Positions 50,808 through 59,747 of a stretch of DNA of 64,000 nucleotides are shown here, piece after piece (within the stretch, counting starts at the first letter, position 1; each line of letters begins with the position of its first letter). The DNA comes from Fulvimarina sp040239565 (lineage in GTDB: Bacteria > Pseudomonadota > Alphaproteobacteria > Rhizobiales > Rhizobiaceae), in assembly GCF_040239565.1 (NCBI RefSeq), contig NZ_JBEHWS010000003.1, positions 248,001-312,000 on the forward strand, written 5' to 3'. Under the pieces are notes generated by a model. It was not told where the DNA came from. It saw nothing but the letters and a program-made list of their open reading frames with translations, and ran no database searches. Made by a program: the position numbers and the translations under genes.

Positions 50808-52203
50808 GTCCCGCGCCGTCCTTGGCCTGTTTTGGCAGTTCCAGAACGACTTTAAGACCCGGCGCCGCATCCTCAAGCCTCAGACGCCCGCCATGGACGC
50901 CCGCAATCGCCTGAACGAGGGAAAGACCGAGACCGGAGCCCGGCATCGTCCGGCTTTCGTCGAGCCGGTAAAAACGCTCAAGGACGCGGGCGCGCTTGTC
51001 CTCCGGGATGCCGGCGCCGTTATCTGAGACGCAGATGCGAGCGGCGTGCGAGGTTTCCTCAATTGCGATCGTCACCTTCGTCGTACCGTCCAGCGAGCGA
51101 CCGTATTTGAGCGCGTTGTCGACAAGATTGGAGATACCCTGCGCGACAAGCTCCCGGCTCGCCTCGATCTCGACCGGTCCTTCGGACTTGAAATGCAGCT
51201 CCGCACCCGCCTCTTCCGCGAGCGGTTCGTAGAGCTCGGTCACATCGCCTGCGATAGCGTTGAGATCGACCTTCGCCTTCTGGATCGGATGGGAGCCCGC
51301 CTCCACCCGCGAAATCATAAGAAGCGCATCGAAGGTGCGGATCATCTGGTCGGCGTCGCCGATGATGCTGTCGAGATTGTCCTTCGTTTCATCGGATTTC
51401 GCGGCGGCCTGCGCCGCTTCCGCCTTTGACCGCAGGCGCGCAAGCGGTGTCTTCAGATCGTGCGCGATGTTGTCGGAGACCTGCTTCAAGCCTTCCTGAA
51501 GAAGCGCGATACGGGCAAGCAGCGTGTTGAGGTTCTCCGATAGCCGATCGAATTCGTCGCCGGCGCCGAGAACCGGAAGCCGTTCGCCAAGATCGCCGGC
51601 AAGAATGCGGCTCGACGCTGCCGACATGCGGTCGAGGCGGCGAAGCGCCCGGCGGCCGATGATGAACCAGGCGATCAGCGCCAGCGCGCCCATTGCCGCG
51701 AGCGCGAGGATGAGCGCGGACCGAACGACCTCCCTGAAACGAAGTGCGTCGCTCTGGTCGCGGCCGACAAGGACCCGCATGCCGTTCGGCAGCGAGACGA
51801 CGTCGGCGATCGCCTTGTGGTACACGCCGGTCTCGCCATAGCGCGAATAGCCGAAGGCATCGGGTGTCGAACCGGCTTCGTCGAGCACGCCCGCCTGGAT
51901 GCTTTCCACATTGCCGGCGATGATCCGGCCAGTCGCATCGGTCGCGAGGTAAAGGCCCGCACCCGGCTGGCGCGCGCGCCGATCGATCGACCTAACGAGG
52001 CCGACAATGCCGGTCACCCGGTAGATCTGGGCGAGTTCCGCCTTCTCCTCCTCGATGCCGCTGCGGGCCTGGGTCTCTATGATGTCGCTGGCAGTGTTGG
52101 TGACGTAGAAGACGAGGCCGGCGGCGCCGAAGGCGAAGATGAGGAAATAGACGGCGGAGAGACGCACCGCCGTCATCTTTAAAAGGGCCTTGAGGCGGCG
52201 CAC
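50788..52203 (-). CDS. Sensor histidine kinase
   Basis: A 471-residue membrane sensor. Transmembrane segments near residues 12-34 and 165-187 flank a periplasmic domain of about 130 residues. A HAMP linker follows, then HisKA with the phosphorylated His in NIAHDLKTPLARLR, and the HATPase domain with N-box LVDNALKYG, G1 DNGAGIPED and G2 GSGLGLSLVQA. The GTG start lies seven bases after the response-regulator stop. The pair sits between degP and glnE, as seen in other Hyphomicrobiales. An envelope-stress role controlling degP is inferred from position only. Confidence 0.92.
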   Translation of the reverse strand: MRRLKALLKMTAVRLSAVYFLIFAFGAAGLVFYVTNTASDIIETQARSGIEEEKAELAQIYRVTGIVGLVRSIDRRARQPGAGLYLATDATGRIIAGNVESIQAGVLDEAGSTPDAFGYSRYGETGVYHKAIADVVSLPNGMRVLVGRDQSDALRFREVVRSALILALAAMGALALIAWFIIGRRALRRLDRMSAASSRILAGDLGERLPVLGAGDEFDRLSENLNTLLARIALLQEGLKQVSDNIAHDLKTPLARLRSKAEAAQAAAKSDETKDNLDSIIGDADQMIRTFDALLMISRVEAGSHPIQKAKVDLNAIAGDVTELYEPLAEEAGAELHFKSEGPVEIEASRELVAQGISNLVDNALKYGRSLDGTTKVTIAIEETSHAARICVSDNGAGIPEDKRARVLERFYRLDESRTMPGSGLGLSLVQAIAGVHGGRLRLEDAAPGLKVVLELPKQAKDGAGHDDSDT

Positions 52204-52210
52204 GATGCCG

Positions 52211-52888
52211 TCAGCCGCCGGCGCGCATGATATAGCCGGAGCCGCGGACGGTGTGCAGAAGCGGCCCGTCGAACTCGCGTTCGATCTTCGAGCGCAGGCG
52301 CGAGATGTGAACGTCGATCACATTGGTCTGCGGGTCGAAGTGATAGTCCCAGACGTTTTCAAGAAGCATCGTCCGCGTGACGACCTGACCGGCATGCTTC
52401 ATGAGATATTCGAGCAAGCGGAATTCGCGCGGCTGGAGGATGATCGGCTTTCCGGCGCGGCGCACTTCGTGGGACAGGCGATCGAGTTCCAGATCGCCGA
52501 CCTGATAGCTGGTCTCGACCTCGCCGGTCGCCCGGCGCCGGCCGAGAACCTCGGCGCGCGCGAGAAGCTCGGACATCGCATAGGGCTTGGTCAGATAGTC
52601 GTCGCCGCCGGCCTTCAGGCCTTCGACGCGGTCGTCGACCTGACCGAGCGCGGAGAGGATCAGCGCCGGCGTGTGCGTGCCGCTCTTCCTTAGATCGGCG
52701 ATAACGGAAAGGCCGTCGCGCTTCGGCAGCATCCGATCGACGATGAGAAGATCGTAATCGCGCCCCTCGGCCATGTTGAGGCCGGTCTCGCCGTCACCGG
52801 CATGATCGGCGACATGGCCGGCCTCCTTCAGTGCCTTCGTCAGGTAGGAGGCGGTCTCACGGTCGTCTTCAATGATCAAAATGCGCAT
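52211..52888 (-). CDS. OmpR-family response regulator
   Basis: A 225-residue regulator with an N-terminal receiver domain (acidic pair EDD at 7-9, phospho-acceptor D51 in LLIVDRMLP, Lys in LTKPYA) and a C-terminal OmpR-type winged helix (LQPREFRLLEYLMKHAGQ and VHISRLRSKI). The ATG at 52888 was chosen because the receiver fold begins there; the open frame upstream to 53122 is non-coding in appearance. It is the partner of the kinase encoded next. It belongs to the MisR/QseB-like branch by the SGTHTPALILSA segment. Confidence 0.94.
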   Translation of the reverse strand: MRILIIEDDRETASYLTKALKEAGHVADHAGDGETGLNMAEGRDYDLLIVDRMLPKRDGLSVIADLRKSGTHTPALILSALGQVDDRVEGLKAGGDDYLTKPYAMSELLARAEVLGRRRATGEVETSYQVGDLELDRLSHEVRRAGKPIILQPREFRLLEYLMKHAGQVVTRTMLLENVWDYHFDPQTNVIDVHISRLRSKIEREFDGPLLHTVRGSGYIMRAGG

Positions 52889-53318
52889 TGCGCCGTCGCT
52901 TCGTCCTGATTCTCGCGGGTCGGAAACCGTCGGTTTCATGCCTTCGCGAAGCGCTTCCTTCGGGTTCCCTATAGGATGATGTCCATACATGCTTTTTCCA
53001 ACCCCGGATCGACCAGAGTTCCTTCCGGTTCGTCTTTCGGATGTCAGGGGTGGCGGCGGCGCGGCTACGCAAATCCTGGAGGCGTCACGCGCCGCCGCCC
53101 GCGCTTCGAAAACGGAAGACAAGATACGCAGTCTCCAAGCCCCTTCGAAGCGCTAACGGTTCGAGCGTCGCAGGCCGCGCCGAGCCTGTGGGGATGTGGC
53201 GGTCGAACCGAAATGAGATGCGAACGCCAGTTCTGCCTGGCGTTCGCTGTTCGCGCGGAGAGGACGAAGCGCGATAAGTGCGAGGAGCCCGCGGGCCCGC
53301 TCGCTATCTTGGTGTGCC
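52889..53318. other. 430-base gap between degP and the response regulator gene
   Basis: The promoter of the two-component operon should lie here, on the minus strand, but no confident -35/-10 pair was found. An open frame from 53122 is in phase with the regulator, has no initiation signal and encodes a Pro/Arg-rich stretch, so it is treated as non-coding. The clearest structure is a hairpin at 53220-53247 near the degP side. Confidence 0.5.
53220..53247 (-). terminator. Stem-loop downstream of degP
   Basis: GCGAACGCCAG (53220-53230) and CTGGCGTTCGC (53237-53247) form a perfect 11-bp stem with a six-base loop, about 70 bases after the degP stop. Only a short T-containing stretch follows on the minus strand, so termination may be Rho-assisted. 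Confidence 0.5.
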
Positions 53319-54842
53319 TCAGCTCTTCTCGATCGGAAGTGCAACGAAGCGGTTCTGACCGTCGGCGTTGCGCAGCTGGAACAGCGCGGCGCGGCGGCCG
53401 TTCTTCGAAGCCGCCTCGATCGCCGCACTTACCTCACTCTGGGACGTTACGTCCGAGCCGTTGACAGCGACGATCGTATCGCCGGGCTCGAAGCCCTTCT
53501 CGGCGGCAGAGGAATCCGGATCGACATCGGTGACGACGACGCCCTCACCATCTTCAGACGGGGTCACAGTCATGCCGTAGCCCGAGAGCGAGGACGGATC
53601 GACCGGAGAGCCCTGTCCGCGCGGAGCGTCGAGCGAAGCAGCCTCGTCGAGCGAGTTCAGGTTGCCGAGCGTGACATCGATCGTTTCGCTGCTGCCGTCC
53701 CGGAAGACGGTGATCTCGACATCGGCACCGGGGCTGTAGTTCGCGATCATCCGCGCGAGTTCACGCGGGCTTTCGACAGTCTCGCCGTTGACGCCGGTGA
53801 TGACGTCGCCGGTCTCGATACCAGCCTTGGAGGCCGGCGTTTCGTTATCGGGCAGGGTGACGATCGCGCCTTGCGCATCCGAAAGTCCGAGAGCCTCGGC
53901 GATATCGTCGGAGACCTCACCGATCTGGACGCCGAGCCAGCCACGCTCGACCGAGCCGTTCTCACGCAACGAGCGGACGACGTCCTTCGCAACGCTCGCC
54001 GGAATCGCGAAGGCGATGCCGACATTGCCGCCGGATGGAGAGAAGATCGCGGTGTTGACGCCGATGACCTTGCCGTCGAGGCCGAAGGCCGGGCCGCCGG
54101 AGTTGCCGCGGTTCACCGCCGCGTCGATCTGGAGGAAGTCGTCATAGGGACCCGCGCCGATGTCGCGGCCGCGCGCCGAGATGATGCCGGCCGTAACCGA
54201 ACCGCCGAGACCGAACGGGTTACCGACCGCGACCACCCAGTCGCCGACACGCACCGCGTTGTCATCGCCGAACTCGACATAGGTGAACTTGGTGTTCTTC
54301 GCATCGACCTTAAGGAGGGCAAGGTCGGTGCGCTCGTCGGTGCCTATCAGCTTGGCGTCGTATTCCGACCCATCGTCCATCACGACCGTGTAGTTCGCGC
54401 CGTTGTCGACCACGTGGTTGTTCGTCACGACATAGCCGTCTTCGGAGATGAAGAAGCCCGATCCCTGGCCGATAGAAGGACGATCCCGGCGCGAACGCGG
54501 GTCGAGGCCACGCGGCATCTGGTTGCCATCCGGCGCACCGAAGAAGCGGCGCAGCGGATGATCTTCTGGAAGATTGTCAAAGGGGCTCGCCATGCCGCCG
54601 AAATCGGCAGCCGGCTCGGCAGACTGGGTCACCCGCACCGAAACGACAGCCGGAGAGACCTTCGATACGACGTCGGCGAAACCGAAGCTCTGCTGCGGGG
54701 CCTCGACCTTGACCGGTTCGGCATAGACGGCGGGGGTGTTCGACAGAACGCCGGCGGACAGGGCGCCACCGGCAACGCCGGCCGCGAGAATGGCTGCAAG
54801 AAACTTGTTGCGCTTGGGCTGGGAGGGTGTCTCGGTGCGCAT
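53319..54842 (-). CDS. degP: Periplasmic serine protease DegP/HtrA (Do family)
   Basis: A 507-residue envelope protease/chaperone. An N-terminal hydrophobic segment (FLAAILAAGVAGGALSAGVL) is a signal peptide or anchor. The trypsin-fold catalytic triad is seen in TNNHVVDN (His), RTDLALLKVD (Asp) and RGNSGGPAF (Ser). Two PDZ domains follow, with RGWLGVQIG opening the first and GDTIVAVNGSDV in the second. It degrades misfolded periplasmic proteins. The ATG at 54842 has TTGGAG upstream; an in-frame start at 54893 is less likely. The gene lies upstream of, and on the same strand as, a two-component system that may respond to envelope stress. Confidence 0.95.
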   Translation of the reverse strand: MRTETPSQPKRNKFLAAILAAGVAGGALSAGVLSNTPAVYAEPVKVEAPQQSFGFADVVSKVSPAVVSVRVTQSAEPAADFGGMASPFDNLPEDHPLRRFFGAPDGNQMPRGLDPRSRRDRPSIGQGSGFFISEDGYVVTNNHVVDNGANYTVVMDDGSEYDAKLIGTDERTDLALLKVDAKNTKFTYVEFGDDNAVRVGDWVVAVGNPFGLGGSVTAGIISARGRDIGAGPYDDFLQIDAAVNRGNSGGPAFGLDGKVIGVNTAIFSPSGGNVGIAFAIPASVAKDVVRSLRENGSVERGWLGVQIGEVSDDIAEALGLSDAQGAIVTLPDNETPASKAGIETGDVITGVNGETVESPRELARMIANYSPGADVEITVFRDGSSETIDVTLGNLNSLDEAASLDAPRGQGSPVDPSSLSGYGMTVTPSEDGEGVVVTDVDPDSSAAEKGFEPGDTIVAVNGSDVTSQSEVSAAIEAASKNGRRAALFQLRNADGQNRFVALPIEKS

Positions 54843-55189
54843 CGGAACTCCAATGATCGTGTTCGAAATCCGTGGCGGGGCTGCGTTGCGCAATCCCCGT
54901 CGATGCCTCGCAACATGCCAGCGGCAAGATTACTGCGCGTTTTCGAGCGGGTGAAACTTTCGTAAGCTCCGGTTCGGCACGAGGTTCGCGCCAGCTTGCG
55001 CCGACCGCAAAGCTTCTGATGACGGTGCGTTCGCCAAGTTCACACGCGCGAAACCTCAACCTTTTCGAAAGGATGTCCGCGCGTGTCTGGCGGTCTCCGC
55101 CAGCGCCATGGATCGGTCAAACAAAGCTTTAAACCTTTGGCCTAGAACGCGAAGACGACCACGAAAATCGCGACAGAAGCGAGATTGAA
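54843..55189. other. 347-base divergent region between degP and the TraB/GumN gene
   Basis: This region must hold the promoters of both divergent genes. It was searched by eye on both strands for sigma-70, ECF (GGAAC/CGTT) and heat-shock type boxes and no convincing pair was found. No gene, long repeat or strong hairpin was seen. Confidence 0.4.
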
Positions 55190-56287
55190 ATGCGCAATGC
55201 GCTCATCGCCAAAGCCGATGCCATCTGCGACAGGCTCTATGGCATAGCCCTGAGCCTGCCCCTCGTCATCATCGCTCTCATGCTGCTCGGCGCTCTTATC
55301 GGGCCGGCGGCCGCCCAGGATCAGGACTTTCCGCCCGAAACGACGCTCGCCTCCTGCGGAAAGGATTTGAGGACGACGCTTTCGTCGGAGCAGAAAGAGA
55401 GGATCGCCGAAAGGACGGACCAAACGATCGCCGGCGAAGGCCTGTTCTGGAAAATCGAGAAGGAGGGTGTCGAGCCCTCTCATCTTCTCGGCACGATCCA
55501 TCTGCCCGATCCGCGCGTCGTCGCGCTTCCAGAGAATGTCGCGGAGGCTGTGGACAACGCCGACCGGACCGTTCTGGAACTTGCGGAGATCGCCGATCCG
55601 ACGGCGATGGCGGGAATCATGTTCTCGATGTCGGACATCATGATGCTTCCGGAGGACAAGACGCTCAAGACCATCCTCTCGGAAGACGACTACGAGACCG
55701 TCTCGGAGGCTCTTGCGAAGCGATCCATTCCGATTTCGACGATGAACAAGATGCAGCCTTGGTTCATCAGCGTCAGCATGTCGATGCCCGATTGCGCCGC
55801 ACTGCCTCAGGAAGACCCGGCGGCGGCGCTCGACCCGAGTATTGCAAAGCGCGCCATGGCCAATGGCCAGGAGGTGCTTGGTCTCGAAACGGTCGAGGAG
55901 CAGCTCTCCGTTCTGGCCTCCATGCCGCTCGATACACAGATCGTGCAGCTGGTTGCGGCGATGGAATATATCGACGCCGTCAACGACATGATGGAAACGA
56001 TGGTGGGCCTCTACGAGGACGAAGAGGTCGGCGCCATCATGCCGACGCTCCAGGCGCTGTTTCCGGATGCCGAGTCCTTAGTCGGTGGCAATGCGGCCTT
56101 CGCCGCCTTCGAAGACGCCATTCTGGACAAGCGCAACCTTCTGATGACGGAGCGGATGATCCCCATGCTCGAAGACGGTAACAGCTTCATCGCCGTCGGC
56201 TCGCTGCACCTTATCGGCGAGACGGGCATCGTGAACGGTCTGCGCGAGAAGGGCTGGACGGTGACCCGGCTCGACCGGGGCGAATAG
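55190..56287 (+). CDS. TraB/GumN-family protein
   Basis: A 365-residue protein of the TraB/GumN family. A hydrophobic segment near residues 18-40 ends with PAAAQDQD, so it is exported or anchored with the domain in the periplasm. The two family motifs GxxH are present: LLGTIHLPD near residue 103 and VGSLHLIGETG near residue 345. A conserved Glu is in LELAEIAD. Members related to Tiki are metal-dependent peptidases; the bacterial role is poorly known, and no xanthan-type (gum) cluster is present. The residues needed for metal binding appear intact. Confidence 0.87.
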   Translation: MRNALIAKADAICDRLYGIALSLPLVIIALMLLGALIGPAAAQDQDFPPETTLASCGKDLRTTLSSEQKERIAERTDQTIAGEGLFWKIEKEGVEPSHLLGTIHLPDPRVVALPENVAEAVDNADRTVLELAEIADPTAMAGIMFSMSDIMMLPEDKTLKTILSEDDYETVSEALAKRSIPISTMNKMQPWFISVSMSMPDCAALPQEDPAAALDPSIAKRAMANGQEVLGLETVEEQLSVLASMPLDTQIVQLVAAMEYIDAVNDMMETMVGLYEDEEVGAIMPTLQALFPDAESLVGGNAAFAAFEDAILDKRNLLMTERMIPMLEDGNSFIAVGSLHLIGETGIVNGLREKGWTVTRLDRGE

Positions 56288-56367
56288 GCCACACGTCTTC
56301 AAGCAAGTGCCTCAGAATGTCAGCGAGCGCCTTCTGACGTTTCGCGATTGAACGAAAAGGATTTATT

Positions 56368-56399
56368 CTGCCGACGGGGCTCTTACCTGACGTCGGCAG
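56368..56399 (+). other. Stem-loop in the dacC leader
   Basis: CTGCCGACG (56368-56376) and CGTCGGCAG (56391-56399) form a perfect 9-bp stem with a 14-base loop, in the 177-base gap between the TraB/GumN gene and the carboxypeptidase gene. No T-run follows. It may end the first transcript or structure the leader of the second. Confidence 0.45.
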
Positions 56400-56464
56400 G
56401 AAGCCGGAACGGCAGTTTATCCGTTTGCGCCAACGGCCGGATTGAATGAATTGAGGCACCGAGA

Positions 56465-57628
56465 ATGATCCCATATGCGCGCCGGTTCTGGCTGGTCCTC
56501 TGCGCCGTTTCGTTTCTCCTTGCCGCGCCGCACCTGGCGGCCGCGTTCGAAACCTCGGCGCCGACCGCCTTCATGAAGGACTTCTCGACCGGACGGGTCC
56601 TGTTCGAGAAGAACGCCGATCTGGAGATCGAACCGGCCTCGCTCGCCAAGCTGATGACCATCGCCGTCGTTTTCAACGAGCTCGAAAAAGGGACGATCAC
56701 CCGCGATCAGACCTTCGAGGTCTCAGAGAACGCATGGCGCACGGGCGGGGCGAATTCCGGCGGCTCCACCATGTTCCTGCCGCTGGGCGGTGAGGTGAGT
56801 GTCGAAGATCTGATCAAGGGCATCATCATCCAGTCCGGCAACGATGCGACGATCGTGATCGCGGAAGGCATGGCAGGCTCCGTCGATGCCTTTGCCGAGC
56901 AGATGAACCAGCGGGCCAAGGAGATCGGTCTTATCCATTCGCGCTTCGGCAATTCCTCCGGCCTGCCCCATCCCGACAGCCATGTCACGATGCGCGACCT
57001 CGTCACGCTCGCCGAGCATCTGATCCGCGAATATCCCGAGGAATATCCGACCTTCTCCGAGGATTCCTTCGAATACAACGGCATCACACAGAACAACCGA
57101 AACCCGCTTCTCGACTTCGGCGCCGATGGTCTCAAGACCGGCCATACCCAGGCCGCCGGCTACGGTCTCGTCGCATCGGCGGAAGCCGACGGTAGGCGGA
57201 TCGTCTTTGCGCTCTCGCGGATGGGCTCGGCCAACGAACGAGCCCGCGAGTCGCGGCGGATGATGGAGTTCGGCCTTCAGGACTTCGAAGAGGTTACGCT
57301 TGCTGAGGAAGGCGAGACGGTCGCGACGGTCCCCGTCCGCGGCGGAGAACTCGAAGAGGTCGCACTGCGCTCCCCGGAGCGGGTCTCCCTTCTGGTGCCG
57401 ACAGGAAGTCTCAGCGATGCCGAACGCGTGGTGGTCGACAACGGCCCGGTCGAAGCGCCGGTTGCAGAGGGTCAGAGGCTCGGCTGGCTTCAGATCAAGC
57501 GCGGCGACGAGACGATCCGCGAAATCCCGCTTCAGGCTGCTGAAGCCGTGGAACGGTCAGGCTTCTTTTCCCGCGTCTTCGGCTCGATCGCCGACCACTT
57601 CACCTGGCAGTCTTCGGAAACACAATAA
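56465..57628 (+). CDS. dacC: D-alanyl-D-alanine carboxypeptidase (PBP5/6 type)
   Basis: A 387-residue penicillin-binding protein that trims the terminal D-Ala of peptidoglycan stem peptides in the periplasm. A signal peptide (FWLVLCAVSFLLAAPHLAAA) comes first. The three active-site motifs are SLAK (SxxK, near residue 58), SGN (IIQSGNDATI) and KTG (GLKTGHTQAAGYG). The C-terminal PBP5_C domain and an amphipathic end (SGFFSRVFGSIADHF) allow membrane association. dacC is used as a generic symbol; dacF is equally possible. Confidence 0.93.
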   Translation: MIPYARRFWLVLCAVSFLLAAPHLAAAFETSAPTAFMKDFSTGRVLFEKNADLEIEPASLAKLMTIAVVFNELEKGTITRDQTFEVSENAWRTGGANSGGSTMFLPLGGEVSVEDLIKGIIIQSGNDATIVIAEGMAGSVDAFAEQMNQRAKEIGLIHSRFGNSSGLPHPDSHVTMRDLVTLAEHLIREYPEEYPTFSEDSFEYNGITQNNRNPLLDFGADGLKTGHTQAAGYGLVASAEADGRRIVFALSRMGSANERARESRRMMEFGLQDFEEVTLAEEGETVATVPVRGGELEEVALRSPERVSLLVPTGSLSDAERVVVDNGPVEAPVAEGQRLGWLQIKRGDETIREIPLQAAEAVERSGFFSRVFGSIADHFTWQSSETQ

Positions 57629-57882
57629 GAGAGGCGGGCTTGACCGCGAGGCGCGAAACGCCGATATGAGCGTCATCGCGCCGTGAAAGCGCAGCGCCCG
57701 CCGAAGCCCGAACTCAAAGTTCGACAAGATCGGCTCGCGCCTCGGAAGTCTGCATCGTCCCATAAAGGCGGCTCAAAGCTTTCGGCACGGCCCTCCGTTT
57801 CCCTTCTCTGCGCGAAGGCGGACCGGGCTTATAGCGGCCTGATCATATGGCCGCACCACTTCAAGGCATCTCATTGACCTCT

Positions 57883-59250
57883 ATGACATTTGACGGGTTC
57901 GGCCTCGCCGAGCCCCTGACGCGCGCTTTGGCGCGCCTTGAACTCACAAACCCGACTCCGATTCAGGAGCGGGCGATCCCGCACGCTTTGAACGGGCGGG
58001 ACATGCTGGGCATTGCCCAGACCGGCACCGGCAAGACCGCCGCGTTCGCCCTGCCCGTTCTGCATCATCTGATGACGGCTGGCGGCAAACCGACGACCCG
58101 CACGGCCAAGGCCCTCATCCTCTCGCCGACCCGCGAGCTGGCGGTCCAGATCGCTGAAACCATCGCCGATCTTTCCGAAGGTACGCCGATTTCGCATAGC
58201 GTTATATTCGGCGGCGTCTCTGCGCGTCCGCAGATTCAGGCGTTGGCCCGCGGTGTCGACATTCTTATCGCAACGCCGGGCCGCCTCCTCGATCTGATGG
58301 AGCAACGGGCGATCGATCTCCGTGAGACACGGCACCTGATCCTCGACGAAGCCGATCGGATGCTCGACATGGGCTTCGTTCGCGACGTGATGAAGATCGT
58401 CGGTAAATGTCCCGCCGAACGGCAGTCCATGCTGTTTTCCGCGACCATGCCGAGGCCCATCGAGGACCTTTCCAAGAAGATCCTGACCAATCCTCAGAAG
58501 GTGTCGGTGACGCCGGAAGTGGTCACGGTGGAAAAGATCGCCCAGAGCGTCTTCTCCGTACCGCAAAAGGCCAAGAAGCACTGGCTGATCGATTTCGTCT
58601 CCAAGAACGAGACCGGCCGGATCGTGGTCTTCACGCGCACCAAGCATGGCGCGAACCGCCTGACCTCGGATCTCGAAAAGGCCGGCATCCAGGCGCTCGC
58701 GATCCACGGCAACAAGAGCCAGTCGGCCCGCCAGAAGGCGCTTGGCGCCTTTCAGGATGGTGAGATCGATGTGCTCGTCGCGACCGATATCGTCGCCCGC
58801 GGCATCCACGTGGATGATATCAGCCATGTGGTGAACTTCGATCTGCCGGAAGAACCCGAAAGCTACGTCCACCGCATCGGCCGCACAGCGCGTGCCGGAC
58901 GTTCCGGTCAGGCGATCGCGCTCGTCGATCCAAGCGAGCGGGCGAAGCTCAAGCAGATCGTCAAGCTGACCGGCATAGACCTGACGCCGCAGGCGACGGA
59001 ATACGCCGTGAATGTTCCAGCCGGCGAAGCCGATGGGGACGACGGCAAGAGCCGTGGACCGCGCAACCGGCCGCCGCACAACGGCCGTCCTCGCAACCGC
59101 GGCAAGAACGGCAATGGTGGTCGGCCGGGTGCCGGTGCCAAGCGCCAGAACGCTGGTGGGGGCGACAATGCCAACCGGTCGTCGCAACGCCCCTCCGGCA
59201 AGCCGCGGCGCAGCCGTCGGTCCGGCGACCGTTCAGCAGCGAACGCCTGA
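57883..59250 (+). CDS. rhlE: DEAD-box RNA helicase (RhlE type)
   Basis: A 455-residue ATP-dependent RNA helicase with the motifs in order: Q motif (PTPIQERAIP), motif I AQTGTGKT, Ia PTRELAVQ, II DEAD (as DEADRML), III SATMP, and VI HRIGRTARAG. The last 80 residues are low-complexity Gly/Asn/Arg-rich (GRPRNRGKNGNGGRPG), typical of RhlE tails that bind RNA. Start choice is uncertain: the ATG at 57883 fits the family, while a TTG at 57874 and an ATG at 57847 are in frame. The leader holds a GCGGCC/GGCCGC hairpin (57834-57854). Confidence 0.93.
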   Translation: MTFDGFGLAEPLTRALARLELTNPTPIQERAIPHALNGRDMLGIAQTGTGKTAAFALPVLHHLMTAGGKPTTRTAKALILSPTRELAVQIAETIADLSEGTPISHSVIFGGVSARPQIQALARGVDILIATPGRLLDLMEQRAIDLRETRHLILDEADRMLDMGFVRDVMKIVGKCPAERQSMLFSATMPRPIEDLSKKILTNPQKVSVTPEVVTVEKIAQSVFSVPQKAKKHWLIDFVSKNETGRIVVFTRTKHGANRLTSDLEKAGIQALAIHGNKSQSARQKALGAFQDGEIDVLVATDIVARGIHVDDISHVVNFDLPEEPESYVHRIGRTARAGRSGQAIALVDPSERAKLKQIVKLTGIDLTPQATEYAVNVPAGEADGDDGKSRGPRNRPPHNGRPRNRGKNGNGGRPGAGAKRQNAGGGDNANRSSQRPSGKPRRSRRSGDRSAANA

Positions 59251-59281
59251 TCCCGTCGATCCGACAATCAGAGAACATGCG

Positions 59282-59312
59282 AGCCGGTCCTTCAGGGCCG
59301 GCTTTCGTTTGT
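59282..59312 (+). terminator. Rho-independent terminator of rhlE
   Basis: AGCCGGTCC (59282-59290) pairs with GGGCCGGCT (59295-59303), one G-U wobble and a TTCA loop, followed by TTCGTTTG. It lies 30 bases after the rhlE stop. Confidence 0.7.
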
Positions 59313-59388
59313 CCGGGATCGGCACTTCGATTGCGGCAGAGCTCCGCAATCGCCATATCTGCTGCAAAGACATTCAACGGAGAGATTG

Positions 59389-59700
59389 ATGGCCGAAACG
59401 ATCAAGGTCGACATCCCGCACAAGCTCGGGCGCGCGGGCGCCCGTCAGCGGATCGACGAGGGCTTTGCCAAGCTACGCCAGGACATGATGGGCGGGATGG
59501 TGAAGTTCGAGGACACCTGGACCGGCGACCATCTCGACTTTCGGGCGCGTGTCATGGGCCAGTCGGTGACCGGACGGCTCGAAATTCTCGACGAGCATGT
59601 TCACGTCGAAGTCGATCTGCCGATGATACTCGCCTCGATCGCCGAGAAACTCAAAGGCCGCCTACGCAAGGAAGGTCAGGTCCTTCTGGAAAAGAAATGA
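59389..59700 (+). CDS. Polyhydroxyalkanoic-acid-system family protein
   Basis: A 103-residue protein of the PHA_gran_rgn family: IKVDIPHKLGRAGARQRIDEG near the start, FEDTWTGDHLDFRARVMG in the middle and VEVDLPMILASIAEKLKGR near the end, quoted in part. These small proteins are found in polyhydroxyalkanoate-producing and many other proteobacteria, and their exact function is not established. The ATG at 59389 has GGAGAG five bases upstream; a TTG just before it is the other option. It converges on an unknown membrane protein gene with a strong hairpin between. Confidence 0.82.
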   Translation: MAETIKVDIPHKLGRAGARQRIDEGFAKLRQDMMGGMVKFEDTWTGDHLDFRARVMGQSVTGRLEILDEHVHVEVDLPMILASIAEKLKGRLRKEGQVLLEKK

Positions 59701-59707
59701 CGGCGCA

Positions 59708-59734
59708 GACGGGCATCGCTCCGGGATGCCCGTC
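59708..59734. terminator. Bidirectional hairpin between convergent genes
   Basis: GACGGGCATC (59708-59717) and GATGCCCGTC (59725-59734) form a perfect 10-bp stem with a seven-base loop in the 47-base gap between two convergent genes. No T-run is present on either side. Confidence 0.6.
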
Positions 59735-59747
59735 GACCGGAGCGTGA

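Noticed and set aside
50788..52888. Naming the two-component pair FeuQ/FeuP
   Set aside because: Rhizobial FeuPQ are similar, but the position between degP and glnE matches a different conserved pair, so no symbol was given.
54843..55189. GGAAC at 54843 as an ECF-type -35 box
   Set aside because: No CGTT-like -10 box follows at 16-17 bases, and the orientation points away from degP.
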